Source: Dryococelus australis
Taxonomy: Eukaryota > Arthropoda > Insecta > Phasmatodea > Phasmatidae
Assembly (NCBI GenBank): GCA_029891345.1
Contig: CM057009.1
Coordinates: 234,165,178-234,229,177 of the forward strand
Direction of reading: 5' to 3'
Length of the DNA: 64,000 nt
Shown here: positions 43,546 through 55,162 of the stretch, piece after piece
How the letters are laid out: the number at the start of each line of letters is the position of its first letter
How positions within the stretch are numbered: the first letter of the stretch is position 1
Translations under genes and position numbers: made by a program
The notes under the pieces: model-generated
What the model was told of the DNA's origin: nothing
Database searches by the model: none
Seen by the model: the letters and a program-made list of their open reading frames with translations, nothing else

Positions 43546-44881
43546 ACTCACAATCTTATTAAACATATATTTTTGTGTACACAAATGTTAATACGGTTTA
43601 CATAAAATTATGAGTTTGTTGCACAGCAAAAATACCACAGAACTGTTAACAAACCCATTATAATGACTTTCAAAACAATGAAAAGTAGCAGTATCTAAAG
43701 TATAAAATGACATAATAGCTGGTAATGGTCACACAAGTTCAATTAATAGTAATGACATCAAAATAGATCAACTATGACACGTGTCATAAATCAATAATGC
43801 CTAACAAGTTATTTTCTTGATAGTAATAACTTGAGTAAATGAAGAACTATTGAAATCATAATAAAGACACATAGTTATCCAGAAAATTAATTCAGTATAT
43901 CAGAGTAGTTAGTGATCAATAAGGGTCAAAGTAAACCCTATCTAGTGTCACCCCTTTGGTTTTAAACAATCCACTTTCCTTCTTGTTAATGGGTATTACT
44001 GTTGATGTTCTATACAGAATTGAATAGTGGCATACTTTTAAACAATTTCTGAAGACATGATGATGTAGAGGAGCTATTATTAAGGAACAGCATTTCACAA
44101 TGTAGTTAGGAATATTTGTTTGTATAGAAAGAAGAGGTTTTAACTGTTTAACCAAGCCCATCTATTATAGCAAAGGTAATTGGGAGCATTAATCCAAGGT
44201 TGTGAATTTGTGTGTTAAAATGGGAGTAAACCGAGACAAACTGCTTTGTAAATATTGTAGCGATTTTGCTTGGATAATTAAATTAATATATTTATACATA
44301 AGTGTTAGGCCTGTGGTAGGTTTATAACAAATCATGTAATGTACAAAAGAAAGAGATATTATTGCACTTCAGAATGCAAACAGTGTTTTTGAAGAATACA
44401 TGATTTTTTGGTTAAATGTTTAATATATACAAGGTAGGTAGACCTAAGTTTACCTGTATGCCTGAGTATGCTATCTGTCATTTCAAGTACAATACTGACA
44501 TGAGCCAACAGATGGCAGCATTTATGTCTTGTTTCACACCTTAATCTTCAACCAATACAACTTCCATGGTGATACTATCATCATAGTTATGACAGTTGCC
44601 ATATTGTTGAAAATGTACTACATTATATAAAACTTGCTTTGTAAGTATCCATTTCTGACAATGTGATCATTAAAGTTTACATAAATTGGTATACATAATT
44701 TTAAATTTTGTTCTATGATGGAATAATAAGATGCAGTGATTTATTTAATTGTATAAACAGTTTAATTTTTTTGGGGAATTACAATATTAATATTAATTCT
44801 AGCAAACTTAGGAACCATATGGCCAACTTAGACTATGACATTGATTCAAAACATCTAAGAACTATTAGAAAGGTGTAAACA
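43546..44881. other. AT-rich, no recognisable gene
   Basis: No motif-bearing frame or clear repeat on either strand. The RT part of Gypsy-4 would be expected here but is not recognisable. Confidence 0.45.
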
Positions 44882-45409
44882 TCAGTTAAAAAACACTATG
44901 TTTCAAAAAGATTCATCTGATTTCAAAAGGCTATATCTTTTATACTAAAGATCAGAAAACCATGTAGTAATGAATGAAATACATGTATGACAATAAAGCT
45001 TTGCTTACAAGTATCACAAATGCTCAATATGCCCCCTCCCCATGGGTTCTGAATTACTTGGGTGCCTACTTGGTGCTCTGTTGACCAATGCCAGATCACA
45101 CACGTCAGCAAGCATGTGTGTGTATTGTTAAGAGATGATTTAAATATTTCACTTGGTTGCCACTAGGTGCCTCCCTGGTGCATAGATGGTGAGAAGCCAG
45201 CAGATGAGCTCCCTTCAGTATGTGTAGGGATGACAATCCTACAACAGAAAGACTTTTGCATTTTCCAGTTCAACAATTTCTTTCAAGTCTGTGACAACTG
45301 TGCAGCATGATTTTGCAAGAGCACAGCACTGCACCCCCTACTGTTCACAGAATTCAACATTGATGCAAGCAGTTTCTATAAATCGGTTGTTTGTGTAAGG
45401 GAAAATCAA

Positions 45410-46260
45410 TAGGCTGTCCCCATGTTTCCGACAAAGATGTTGGGCGTATCCAGACGAGTTTTGTACGAAGTCTACAAAAATCTACTTGTCATGCCAGCCC
45501 AGAATTAGCCATTGTTCATATGACTGTTTAACTTGTTTTGCGACTGCATTTGTTGTTCAAACCATACAGGGTTGAACTCTTAAACCACCTACACAAAGGT
45601 AATACACAATGGCATGCCGTGTTTTGTGCATTCATTCTCGAAAAGGAAATTGAAGATGGACACTATTTTTCCATACTTCGTGTTCAGTAACAAGGCCACA
45701 TTTCATCTGAGTGGTATGGTGAACTGCCATAACATACGGATATAAGGATCACAGCAGACACATGCCATATTCAAGCATGAGGCAGACTCCCCTGCAGTGA
45801 ATGTTTTCTGCAAGGAAAGGTTTATGGTCCTTTTTATTCTGACTACACTGTCATTGGAATCTCATACCTCCAAATGTTGCTGTACTGACTTTCCCCACAG
45901 TTACAGACAGATTCTGCTGATTTCATTTCCAGCAGGATGGAGCACCACCGCACTGGCACTTGCAAGTTAGAACATTCTTGAACAACGAGCTTCTGCACTA
46001 GTAGATGGGCCATCAGGGACCTGCTGATTTGGCATTGCACCACTGGCCAAGATCGCTCAATCTCACTGCCTGTGACTTTTTCTTGTGGAAGTTTGTGAAC
46101 GATTCAGTTTATGTGCCACCCACCCCTTCCTACAACAATGGACAAACTTCAAAACAGCATAACAACCACAGTACTGCTCAGCTGTTGATTGCTGGATGGT
46201 TTCTTTTGGCAGGTTGGACAATTTATATCAGTTATAGACAGAATGACAATGAATGAGACA
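45410..46260 (+). pseudogene. Mariner/IS630-type transposase relic
   Basis: Blocks read in successive frames: a decayed helix-turn-helix part near 45440-45620 (KPYRVELLNHLHKGN), FSNKATFHLSGMVNCHNIRI near 45680-45740 with the D/E-T-F-H pattern, VNVFC near 45800, FHFQQDGAPPHWHLQVRTFL near 45918 with the second aspartate, and WPRSLNLTACDFFLWKFVND (46045-46105) with the final acidic residue, then VYVPPTPSYN. This order is typical of an insect mariner-like transposase that often travels in about 1.3-kb elements. Stops and frameshifts are frequent. The element likely began near 44882-45010 (GCTCAATATGCCCCCTCCCC, an end-like sequence of this family). Confidence 0.83.
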
Positions 46261-47096
46261 TTTGTCAAGGTTGAAGCAAAACAACTGCCTATGGAGCACT
46301 GCACCTGACTGTACAACATGAAGAACTCATAAATAAAGTACTACAGACACCACAAAAACTGTCAGAAAACTGTGATTTATGCTGTACATGAAAGAAGAAT
46401 GTATATATTTAGCAACATTATAAAATGTTTTACTAAAATATACTTTATAAATGTAAAAAAATATAATCAATTAAAATAGTCAGCACTTTTAACAAAATTT
46501 AATCACATTTCCATTCTGGATGCATTGGTAAGCAGAATTTGCAAGAAAATCATCTTCAAGAAAGATCATCATTTTATTTACTGTGATAATGTGTAATAAA
46601 ATCAAAGTAATAATGTATCATATCAATTTCACTATTAACTTTAATTAAGTCAGTTTCAGCCATAAATGTTTGTGTCAAACGGACGCACATAAAAATAATT
46701 ATAAAGATGATTTCCTACTTTATTATTACAATTTTCTTACACACAATCATAAATCAGAGTAAACATTATAACAATATTCCATGACGACGATTTTCTTGCA
46801 AATTCTTCTTTGTGAAGCATCTAGACTAGAAATGTGTTTAAATTTTGTTAAAAATACAGACTATTTTAATTGATATTTTTTACATTTAAAAAGCATATAT
46901 TTAGTAAAATATTTTATACTGTTGCAAAATATGGACACTCTTTTTTTATATACAGCATAAATCACACTTTTATAACAATTTTTATGGTGCCTGTACTACA
47001 TTTTTACAAGTTCTTCACACTGTATAGTTGGGTGCCATGCTCCATAGGCAGTTGCTTTACTTCAACCTTTATTTGTTTTGAGCATCGTCATCTTCA
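46241..47096. repeat. Long imperfect inverted repeat (arms about 310 bp)
   Basis: The left arm 46241-46554 (the 3' end and downstream part of the mariner relic) matches the reverse complement of 46787-47096. Clear pairs are AACTGCCTATGGAGCACTGC with GCATGCTCCATAGGCAGTTG, and GCAGAATTTGCAAGAAAATC with GATTTTCTTGCAAATTCTTC. Identity is about 75-80% by eye. The 230-bp centre shows weaker symmetry. Two mariner 3' ends meeting tail to tail, or a foldback derivative, would explain it; no transposase is readable on the minus strand to the right. Confidence 0.75.
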
Positions 47097-48947
47097 TAAT
47101 AGTTATCACTGTGCCACACACTGCTAGTGTCTTTTGTTACTTTCATGTCATTATGGATACTCATCGTATAGAGGTTCTGTTTAGCCTCTTGATGTTGGGC
47201 TGGTCCAGCAACTCTTTGCACATTGGTGTTTTCACTTGGTGCAGAAGCTTACTCCAGAATTTTATTTGGGTTGAAACAGAAGATGCCATGAGCTTTTATG
47301 CCTGCTCTTACATTTTTTTAGAGATGCAAAAGTCTCCCATACAGGAATACATGTAGCCCAAGGGTTTTTTGATTAATACTCTGTCCTCATATGTAGTTCA
47401 AAATTTCATAAGCTCAACAACCCATTTTGCTACAAATGGTCAACTGGTTTGTCCATCAACTGGAATTTGTGTGTAGTATTGCTGGGTAGCCATAATAATT
47501 AAACATTCACATTTTCAGCTGCCTTGACAATAAAATAATCTAGGTAGCATTTAGCTCAGAGAAGGCATGATCCTGGAGATTTGAAACAACTGAAGTGATG
47601 CAGCCAATTGACAAAAATTTGAGAATCATTGGACCCTTTGCTGTCATTTCTAATACACTTCAACTGGCAAATTATCTGCCCACTCTTGCTTCAAGTGTTT
47701 GCTCTTGGAGAAGATTATACGCAGAATGACAGTGCACAATACACTGCCTGATGACATAATAGTTACAATTTAATAGCACTCTTCTCGAACCTGGCTTAGC
47801 AAACTGTACGGTTGGCAATGATAACTGAGATGGCAACATTTCTCATGTACATTGTATATTTTTAAGCTTGTTTGCAGTACTTGCAGCTCCAAGAAGGTTG
47901 GTCTCTCAAAGTCAACATCAGCCCTCAAAACAGAAGCATCCCCCATAGATATCACTTCCTGGTGTCTCCAACCAATGTTCAACAAAATTTAACACCGTAC
48001 AATTTATGTAAATTCCACGTTCGTGAAAAGAGTGCTGCACTAGCAAACTATGAAAAAGAAGCATTTGTGTGCCATATGTGAAAGGATAGCTCCAGGAGGA
48101 AGGGGGAATAGCCCTCCCCAGTACTGAAGAAAAAAGGTTGGTTGTGAAATGGGAGGGCAGTAGAAAGGAGGAAAGGAGGGTATGAAGTAAAAATAACAGT
48201 AAAAGCAGGTGGTTTCTCCCAAGGGCACAAAAGCAGGAAGGGTGAATAACCACATGGACTGTGGCCCAACAGCTGCTGTAAAAGCCAGAAACAGAGTGAC
48301 CATGTGTACTTGCAGTTCCATGGGCGTGGGCCATCAGCAATAAGCAACAATGAATCTCGTATTTATTATCTGCTGATTTACATTTACAGTATGGTAATTA
48401 TATATATTCTCTCTGATATCTGGCTTTTTAAGCTCCAGAGTTGTGTGCTCAACTATTTTAAGTGTTAAAACAAGCCCCTGGAACACTATTTGGCTTCAGC
48501 ACTTATTTGGGAAACACACAAATTTTAGAGCAGAAGGTAGTTAAATAAATAATTTCTTATAATTTGAATTAGTTTTAATTTCACTAGTGAAGCCTACTCA
48601 CACATGCCAGATGCTATTTAAGCTTTTATGGCTTAATCCAAATAAACAATGCTTTTAAATGTGAATGCTGAGAACTAACAATACAACTTGGTGGTGACCA
48701 TGATCACTGGTGTGTCCAGAAATGCTTCACCGTCACTTCACTGCCATGGCAGAGAGAGAATAGCACGCACTCGGATAGCTCCAGTAAGAAATTTAATTCT
48801 GGCCTTTCAGTCATAGCAATTTAATATTAAAAGTGCATGTTGAGGTCCGTGAATAACTTCCGCTGCCATTAAATAAATTATTGGAGTCGGTTTTTGTGTT
48901 GTGAACACTTCAGTCAACAAAAACTTTAAGGTTATTTTGAGCACGCC
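47097..48947. other. No recognisable gene
   Basis: Includes a G/A-rich patch at 48090-48200 whose minus-strand frames (serine/phenylalanine/proline rich) look like composition artefacts. The last part up to 48947 is probably the 5' untranslated region of the LINE. Confidence 0.45.
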
Positions 48948-49646
48948 ATGATGCACAAGGAAATTTTGAAGCGGCTGGAAGAGTTTGAGCAGCAGGTGTG
49001 CCAACAGTTGAGGGAGCTACAGGATTGCCTTGCTTATGTTGAGCGGGGGCGACCTAAACCAACAACCAGTGAAGATATCTCCAGAATGCAAGAAGAAGTC
49101 GCCACCTTCTCTGTCAACTTCCAGAAGCAACTTGATATCATACGTAAAGAACTACAAGCAGTCTCTGACAGTGTTATCTGCCAGGAGGAACGAATTGACG
49201 AGCTCGAACAGTACAGTAGAGAGAACTGTCTTCTTTTCCATGGCGTTGCCAAAAAACCAGGTGAAAATGTGACCGATGTGGTTCTCAAAATAATGAAAGA
49301 AACACTGGACATCAACATCGAACAAAGTGCCATCGACCACGCACACAGAATAGACGAGCCAAACAGATTTGCTGCCCACGCCATCAAAGAAGGCAGAAGA
49401 CAGATCATAGCGAAATTTGTGAGTTACCGGTTTCGTTCCATGATATGCCATGCTAAAAGAGCCCTGAAGAACATGCCCTTCGTCATTACCGAATCGCTGA
49501 TGGTGGATAGACAGCGCACCTTGAAATCTGCAAAAGAAAAATTTGGACCACGCAGCTGTAAGAAACAAGATGGCAGAATTGTGGTTCTGCACACAAACTG
49601 CCATTTTTATTTATCATCTACGTGGGAACTTGTTAACATTCAGTAA
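48948..49646 (+). CDS. LINE ORF1 protein (coiled coil plus RNA-binding), intact 232-codon frame
   Basis: The frame from ATG at 48948 to the stop at 49646 is uninterrupted. Residues about 1-95 form a coiled coil (MMHKEILKRLEEFEQQVCQQ, then QKQLDIIRKELQAVSDSV). The middle part, DELEQYSRENCLLFHGVAKK followed by DHAHRIDEPNR, has the pattern of L1-type ORF1 RRM domains (YSRRNNLIIYGI..AHRIG). The C-terminal part (IIAKFVSYRFRSMICHAKRA) matches the usual CTD. It would bind element RNA as a trimer. The full frame in an otherwise broken element suggests a relatively young copy. ORF1 alone does not fix the clade. Confidence 0.9.
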   Translation: MMHKEILKRLEEFEQQVCQQLRELQDCLAYVERGRPKPTTSEDISRMQEEVATFSVNFQKQLDIIRKELQAVSDSVICQEERIDELEQYSRENCLLFHGVAKKPGENVTDVVLKIMKETLDINIEQSAIDHAHRIDEPNRFAAHAIKEGRRQIIAKFVSYRFRSMICHAKRALKNMPFVITESLMVDRQRTLKSAKEKFGPRSCKKQDGRIVVLHTNCHFYLSSTWELVNIQ

Positions 49647-50117
49647 ATCCATCTACTGGTGCTAGTCCTATGCTAGAATTTCATTTTGTTTAATTATGTG
49701 CGTACGCTTGTGTGCATGTAAGTGTGTGATCTCAAGCCTTTGTATGTACATCATTACAGTCGCCCTGCATCTTTGTTATATAGAATACAATGGTAAGTCT
49801 TCCTCACTTAGTTATAATAATTTAGTTAATTTTTTGAATCCATGATCAACAATAGTAAAATCAAGTTGGTAACACTGAGCCCGACTACAAAGTTATTCCG
49901 AGAATTGTGCTCTCTACCCGTAACCTGTCTCTTCAACTGCTCGTCTCCCCTATACCCCACAACCCCCCAGTGCAACTTGCCAGTCACACTTCCTGCAACT
50001 AAGGGTACTCCTTCTGGACCTTCCGCTAACAGTCGGATTAGTAACTTCAGCTTGTTGCCTCTTCTGGCCCAGAAACCACCAGTGCTATACTCTCTCAGAG
50101 GCTAGCTCACAACCCTA

Positions 50118-50941
50118 GAGCTTTCCACGCGGTACATGTCAACAGCCAATCACTACTCGGCCACATTGACGAGTTTAGAGCAATTTTTAGTCCTCTACAT
50201 TTTCATGTAATATTAGAGTCAGAAACATAGCTTAAAGAGAGTCTCCCATCTTCGCTTGTTGACTTGCTGGGTTATAATTTATACAGAGTTGATCGACAAG
50301 GTAAACAAGGTAGGGGCGTGGCAGTTCCCCCTACGATATGGTCCATGGATGACTTAGAAAACTACATATTTGCGATACTTCCTAGTTATTATAATGTATT
50401 GACTATGGGTGATTTTAACATTGACCTCTTAACAGAATCACGTCAAACATTGCTACTTACTAATCTCTTCTCCTCATGTAATCTCATATACTGTCCACTT
50501 GAAGCTACCCACTGTACTAATAACGTGGACACTCTGCTTGACCTTATATTCAAGCCAAAAGCTGACAAAGTCATACACTGTGGACAAATCAGTGTGCCGG
50601 ATTTATCTCACCACGACCTCATACAAGTAACCTATTCACTTCGTACTCCAAAATTTTTACCGAAAATTATAACCTACAGAGATCTGAAAAGGATTGACAT
50701 GCCACATTTTATTAACGATACTTCTGAAATACAGTGGAGTGACATAGATTATTTGCATAAGTTGATGATAAACTTAATCATGTAAACACCTCATTATACA
50801 AAATTATTGATAAGCACATTCCGAAACAAACTAAGCGGGTTTCTCGTCCACCAGCACCATTGAGGACCCAGGAAATTAAAGCTTTAATAGCTGATCGGGA
50901 TAATGCTTTTCATAAATATAAATCTTCTAAGAGAAAAAAAT
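50118..50941 (+). pseudogene. LINE ORF2 endonuclease part, 3'-truncated
   Basis: Apurinic-type endonuclease blocks: FHAVHVNSQSLLGHIDEFRA and a stop at ESET, then open from 50264: LLGYNLYRVDRQGKQGRGVA, VLTMGDFNIDLL (catalytic GDFN), VDTLLDLIF and VPDLSHHDLIQVTYSL (catalytic SxHD-like, written SHHD). A deletion is likely after RGVAV because the expected WL/EI segment is missing. After the frame end at 50785 the family block RTQEIKALIADRDNAFHKYK is readable to about 50935. Nothing of the reverse transcriptase follows. The style fits a CR1/L2/RTE-like insect LINE; the clade is not certain. Confidence 0.88.
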
Positions 50942-52350
50942 GATATCCTTGTATCTGTGAGTTTCTAGGAACACCATTTACTCAGAAATCGGTGTACCCA
51001 AAACAAGTCCTTATAATATATATAATGTCCTTATTTGTGACCACCTATAGTAATAGTCTTTAGGATATAAACTGATATTTACAAGATTGTCCCACAAAAA
51101 TTCCACACTTGTTAAAATGTGAATTGTAAAAAGTGTCTTACATGTATTTTCTTTCAAACACAAAAAAAGTTTAAGTATAAATTGACCACTATTGCAAAAT
51201 AGTAATGTGTATTATGTCCACAAATTAATATTTTGAAATTCGAGGAGCTCTTAACATATACATTTTAAAAGTGAAACATAAAGTAACCACTTTGAATAAT
51301 AAAAGATTCAAATTGTATTATTAAATTTAATATTTTCAAAGCCATGTATAGGTAGGTTAGGACCTCAAGCAGGCTGCCGGGTTTTGCATCTGCACTTTGT
51401 TGCACCAACCACGGCAACCATGAGGAAGAGAATGTAAACCCCTACCTTAAAGGCAAGTTCACGGCCATAGGAGCTACCGATTCATTCAGCACAAGTGCAG
51501 GTCGCTAGTAGTAAATAAATCCATCACACCGCCTGCAGTATTTCAAAAGTCATTCATTCAAGAAAGAAGGCAAGCCATTCATTCAAGAAAGAAGGCAAGG
51601 CAGTTCCTTACCATACTTTCCTTGCTTCGACACATCGTCCTATCCTAAACTCCTACCATAGCGAAGAGATCATCAACCATCCATATTCCTGCTGCCGAGA
51701 AGCAGACGAAAGCCCTAAGGTCAAGATGTTCCAGTACTGTGCCGCATCACCATTATTCAGTCCCAGAGCTCAGGACCAGCTCTTATTTGAAGCGGGAGGG
51801 TGATGATGTGAGTGTAGGTAAGCGTAACTCTAGCACTTGCCTATATGCGCCAGCCATGCAGAGAAGCGACGCTGTATCCTGGGCGAGGCCACCGGTAGCG
51901 AGACATTTTGGAAATACGGAAATGTTTGTAAATCCGTGACGAGTATTTAACGCTAGCAAAGGCTCGAAGCGCGGTCTTATCACAGCCAGACAACGGAGGC
52001 ACAAGATGGAGCGACAAAGAGTGTGCAGAGAACCTTCGTAGCCAAGACTACATGATGAGCAGCCTTCGGCAAAAACAATATGGTGATAACATTCCGATGG
52101 TACAAGTAAAGACTTTAGGTAAATATAGCATGGCTTGGCATAACATAATGACAGCAATTTAATATTAATTCATGTATTTAACACCCCTGTCTTAATGTAA
52201 CTTAGTGTTCAGTGTTGAGTGTAATTTGATGTAACTTTGTACATTCAAAGCTCTAATATAATTGACATGGTAGTAAAATGAATGACTACCATCTGTCTAC
52301 TTTTCCCCTTTCCCCCGCTTACTTTGTATGACCCCATATGGCAAACATAA
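50942..52350. other. Unassigned, partly GC-richer sequence
   Basis: From about 51340 to 52140 the composition is more balanced, with no motif-bearing frame. GAGTATTTAACGCTAGC near 51938 could be a TATA-like element of a solo LTR, but no ends could be fixed. A 24-25-bp tandem duplication (CATTCATTCAAGAAAGAAGG) is at 51551-51600. Sequence after 50941 has no relation to the LINE. Confidence 0.4.
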
Positions 52351-52351
52351 A

Positions 52352-52675
52352 AACGTGCCATATTTCAGCAGGACAATGCCCGGCCACATGTGGTGAGGAA
52401 TGTACAAGCCTTCTTCAATGAATGGCAGGTATCAATGATTCCCTGGCCAGCACGTTCGCCTGACATGTTGCCCATCCAGCATGTGTGGTATAATGTTGAC
52501 CGGCGACTTGTTCATCATGGACTTCCAGCAACCACTGTTGATCCTTTGTGAACTCACATACAAACCGCATGGAGCGATTCCTCAGGAGCATTTCCAGGTC
52601 CTATTTGAATCCATGCCATGACATTTAGGGGATCTGAATGCAGCACGTGGGGGCTTCACACCATACTGAATTTTC
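52352..52675 (+). pseudogene. Tc1-type transposase C-terminal fragment
   Basis: Readable as AIFQQDNARPHVVRNVQAFF with the second catalytic aspartate, WPARSPDMLPIQHVWYNVDR covering the final acidic site (here IQ where IE is usual, so the catalytic glutamate is lost), RLVHHGLP, a stop, and a decayed end near ILNF. The N-terminal part, first catalytic residue and both terminal repeats were not found. It is distinct in sequence from the two Tc1 copies inside Gypsy-2. Confidence 0.85.
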
Positions 52676-53527
52676 AAGGACCGAGATCATGTACAGTTCT
52701 GTAATACTAATCAATTATGTATTATCACGTACCTAATCTTTGTTACAAAGTTCATTTCAATCACATGTATCGTAATGTGTGTTGCATTTTTCACATAATT
52801 AACATTGTTAATTATATGAACATTTACAGATAAATTTTCTTATTTCATTGTGAAAACTATTTAATTCTCTTTAATGGTTAAAGCCTTTCTGGGTTATTTA
52901 TTTCATAAAGTATCATTGACAATGGACACACAGTACTGGCAGAGCGCTGCTGCTGCAGCGCTCTGCAGCTCAGTCATTCACCACAATGCTGCAAGGCAGC
53001 ACTTATGCAGTGGTTATTGTGGAATAAAACTTATTTTATTCTTACTGCAAGCAAATAACTCTGATGTGCCAAAATAACTTCATAAATATGTAAATATTAT
53101 GCTATTCATAGAAGTATGTTATGCTATTCATAGAAGTATGTTCTCTAAGTTATCGGAAATGGTGTGCTCGTATATGTTCATTAAACAGAACCTGCAGAAC
53201 TGTTTGCAGCAAAAACTGGCAACACTGCAACATAGCTTTCTCTATGGCTGTTGGATTTTTCTATAATTTATGACCGCATCATGGTCACCATTTTCTGTAT
53301 GTGGGTATACATAAAAATGTTAAAAAAAAGGTGAACTGCAGTTGATCATTATGGCATCTAACAAACTTTCTTTCCAGCAGGAGACAGCACTGAAGAAGGC
53401 AAAGCTGGTTTCATTCTGGAAAATCGACTTCAGCTTCAGCGTGCCAATAAGAACAAGACTTACCAAGAAGTGTGGAAAAAGTTGTTTCAGAGCGTGAGTG
53501 TATAGACTCTAAGATGATCAGTAATCA
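52676..53527. other. No gene; hairpin and short tandem duplication
   Basis: Contains the GC-rich hairpin CAGAGCGCTGC-TGCT-GCAGCGCTCTG at 52940-52965 and the 22-bp tandem pair ATGCTATTCATAGAAGTATG.. at 53099-53142. A short frame at 53352-53500 (MASNKLSFQQETALKKAK) precedes the hAT relic but is not recognised. Confidence 0.5.
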
Positions 53528-54475
53528 GTGCAGGATTGCAGTGACATAACAGTCTGTTATAATAAGGCTATACTGACTATTGACAGCAAAGTTGATGAAA
53601 GTGAATCAAATTCACTCGGTTCTCATTCGGTTCTTCCTCTTCATGAAAATGACATACAAAAATATATTGGACTGGGAACACCCTTAAATGATTACAAGAT
53701 AGTCAGTTGCTTAAAAACATTTGGAATCCTCCTTGTAATTACTTATACTCTTTATAGAGAAAAAAGGAAAACAATATATATGGTACTTTTTAAGAACACA
53801 TACAGACATGTTTCATTGGGTGGTTGTAAAGAAAGGGTTATTACACTTTTCCCTTTTTTCTACTTGTACTGCTGGACATAGGGGATAAAATGAGGAAAGC
53901 TGGTGGCAGAGCAACTTACAAGGTTCTTAGAGCTGACCAGAAAAGATGGTGATTTGGAACTTCATGATAAAACTGAATACCACTACCAGAATGTCCTTGT
54001 AGTTTCAAGATTCCTGAAATTTAATTACCACCATCCTCATGCTAACTTCACAAATCAGATTAATACTTAGCATCTTCAACAAAGGAGTAAAAAACTGAGC
54101 AAAGACTGTAATCTATTATAAAGGCCATAATTTTATGTGGCCACCAGAACATACCTCTGAGAGATCACAGAGATGATAGTGTCCTGCTAAATGACAGTAT
54201 ACCAACAAGCAATGAAGGAAATTGTACAGAACTTCTAAGGTTCAAAGTTGCATCTGATGACAAAGAGTCAGAGAATCACCTAAAGTTTCTCTCTTCCAGA
54301 GCCACTTACATTGGGAAAAATACCCAGAATGATTTTATTGAATGCTGTGTATATGAAATTCTTTAGATCATAACATGAAAAGTCAAAGAAGCAGAATTTT
54401 ACTCTATTGTTTTTGATGACATGATTGATACAGCATAAACAGAGCAGCCTAAATCTCAGCATTACATTCGTCTAT
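53528..54475 (+). pseudogene. hAT-derived DUF4371-type protein relic (52-kDa-repressor-like)
   Basis: An upstream piece (53528-53881) has ENDIQKYIGLGTPLNDYK, the place of the zinc-finger lead-in. From about 53890 the frames give LTRFLELTRKDGDLELHDKT, EYHYQNVLVVSRFLKFNYHH, then HRDDSVLLNDSIPTSNEGNC, TELLRFKVASDDKESENHLK, ATYIGKNTQNDFIECCVYEI and FYSIVFDDMIDTA. This series is the DUF4371 region of hAT-like proteins, ending at the DE/DxTD block. Stops and frame changes are frequent, and the C-terminal dimerisation domain is missing. Whether it came from a transposon or a retroposed domesticated gene cannot be told. Confidence 0.82.
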
Positions 54476-54558
54476 GAAAGTGCGCATGAGAAGACAACAG
54501 AAGATATCAGCAATTTTCTACAACTGGAAGAAGATAAACTTTCCAGTGACTTTGTTAT

Positions 54559-54752
54559 CAAAGGAAAGAGTATTTTTAATGAATGTCAATGAAAATTAAC
54601 GAGAGTTCCAGAATATTTGTAAATCTTAATTCAGAGATTTTCAAAATATAGAGGTTTGAAAATATACTTTTATGGTGCAAATTGTAGGTTTTATACGAAT
54701 TATTAAAAATGTTTCTAAGAATGTTTTCAAAGTTATAGCCTGTATAAAAGCT
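54559..54752 (+). repeat. Dispersed repeat, copy 1
   Basis: A 194-bp segment (CAAAGGAAAGAGTATTTTTA to TATAGCCTGTATAAAAGCT) about 85% identical to 63095-63292 in the same orientation. No ends typical of a known class are visible. It lies just upstream of Gypsy-3. Confidence 0.85.
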
Positions 54753-55162
54753 ATGATTGTTTTAATGGTACATTTTGTGTTGAATTGCTCTGATAAAAAA
54801 AAAAGAATAAACTCCAAAGTATTCCAGAATAAGTCTTGTGTGCTATGTGTTGGAGTTATAGTGGACTTTCAGGTGAAAGCACGCGCCCTAGGACGTTGTG
54901 GCGATGAGGGGGACGAAGCCACAGTTTTTTGTAATTTTAAATTCAGTTATTTCCTTGAAGTACTGCTCTAGGCAGGTGATCAATGCCGCTGCTACCTTTC
55001 AGGTGCCAGAAGTGTTGTAGCCGATTTTTTGAAGGGCACGAGAGGAAAACTGGAATTCCTCGTTGTTGGACAAGTCATGTATCAGTCGGACTGCCAGTGA
55101 GGTGGTTGTGGCTAATATGCGAATGAAAAGTATTAGATAAGCGACAATCAGCTAGTCAGACG
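54753..55162. other. Leader-like region before Gypsy-3 gag
   Basis: No frame of interest. TTGTGGCGATGAGGGGGACG at about 54896 resembles a gypsy primer site (TGGCGA..), but no LTR with TG..CA ends could be matched to the 3' side of Gypsy-3, so the call is tentative. Confidence 0.35.

Noticed and set aside
48040-48350. Overlapping minus-strand frames rich in phenylalanine, proline and serine
   Set aside because: Three frames are open together over a purine-rich plus strand; a composition effect.
49152-49604. 150-codon minus-strand frame opposite LINE ORF1
   Set aside because: It is the shadow of the well-supported ORF1 on the other strand.
51783-52157. GC-richer block as a solo LTR
   Set aside because: A TATA-like word is present, but no matching second copy, no TG..CA borders and no target duplication could be fixed.
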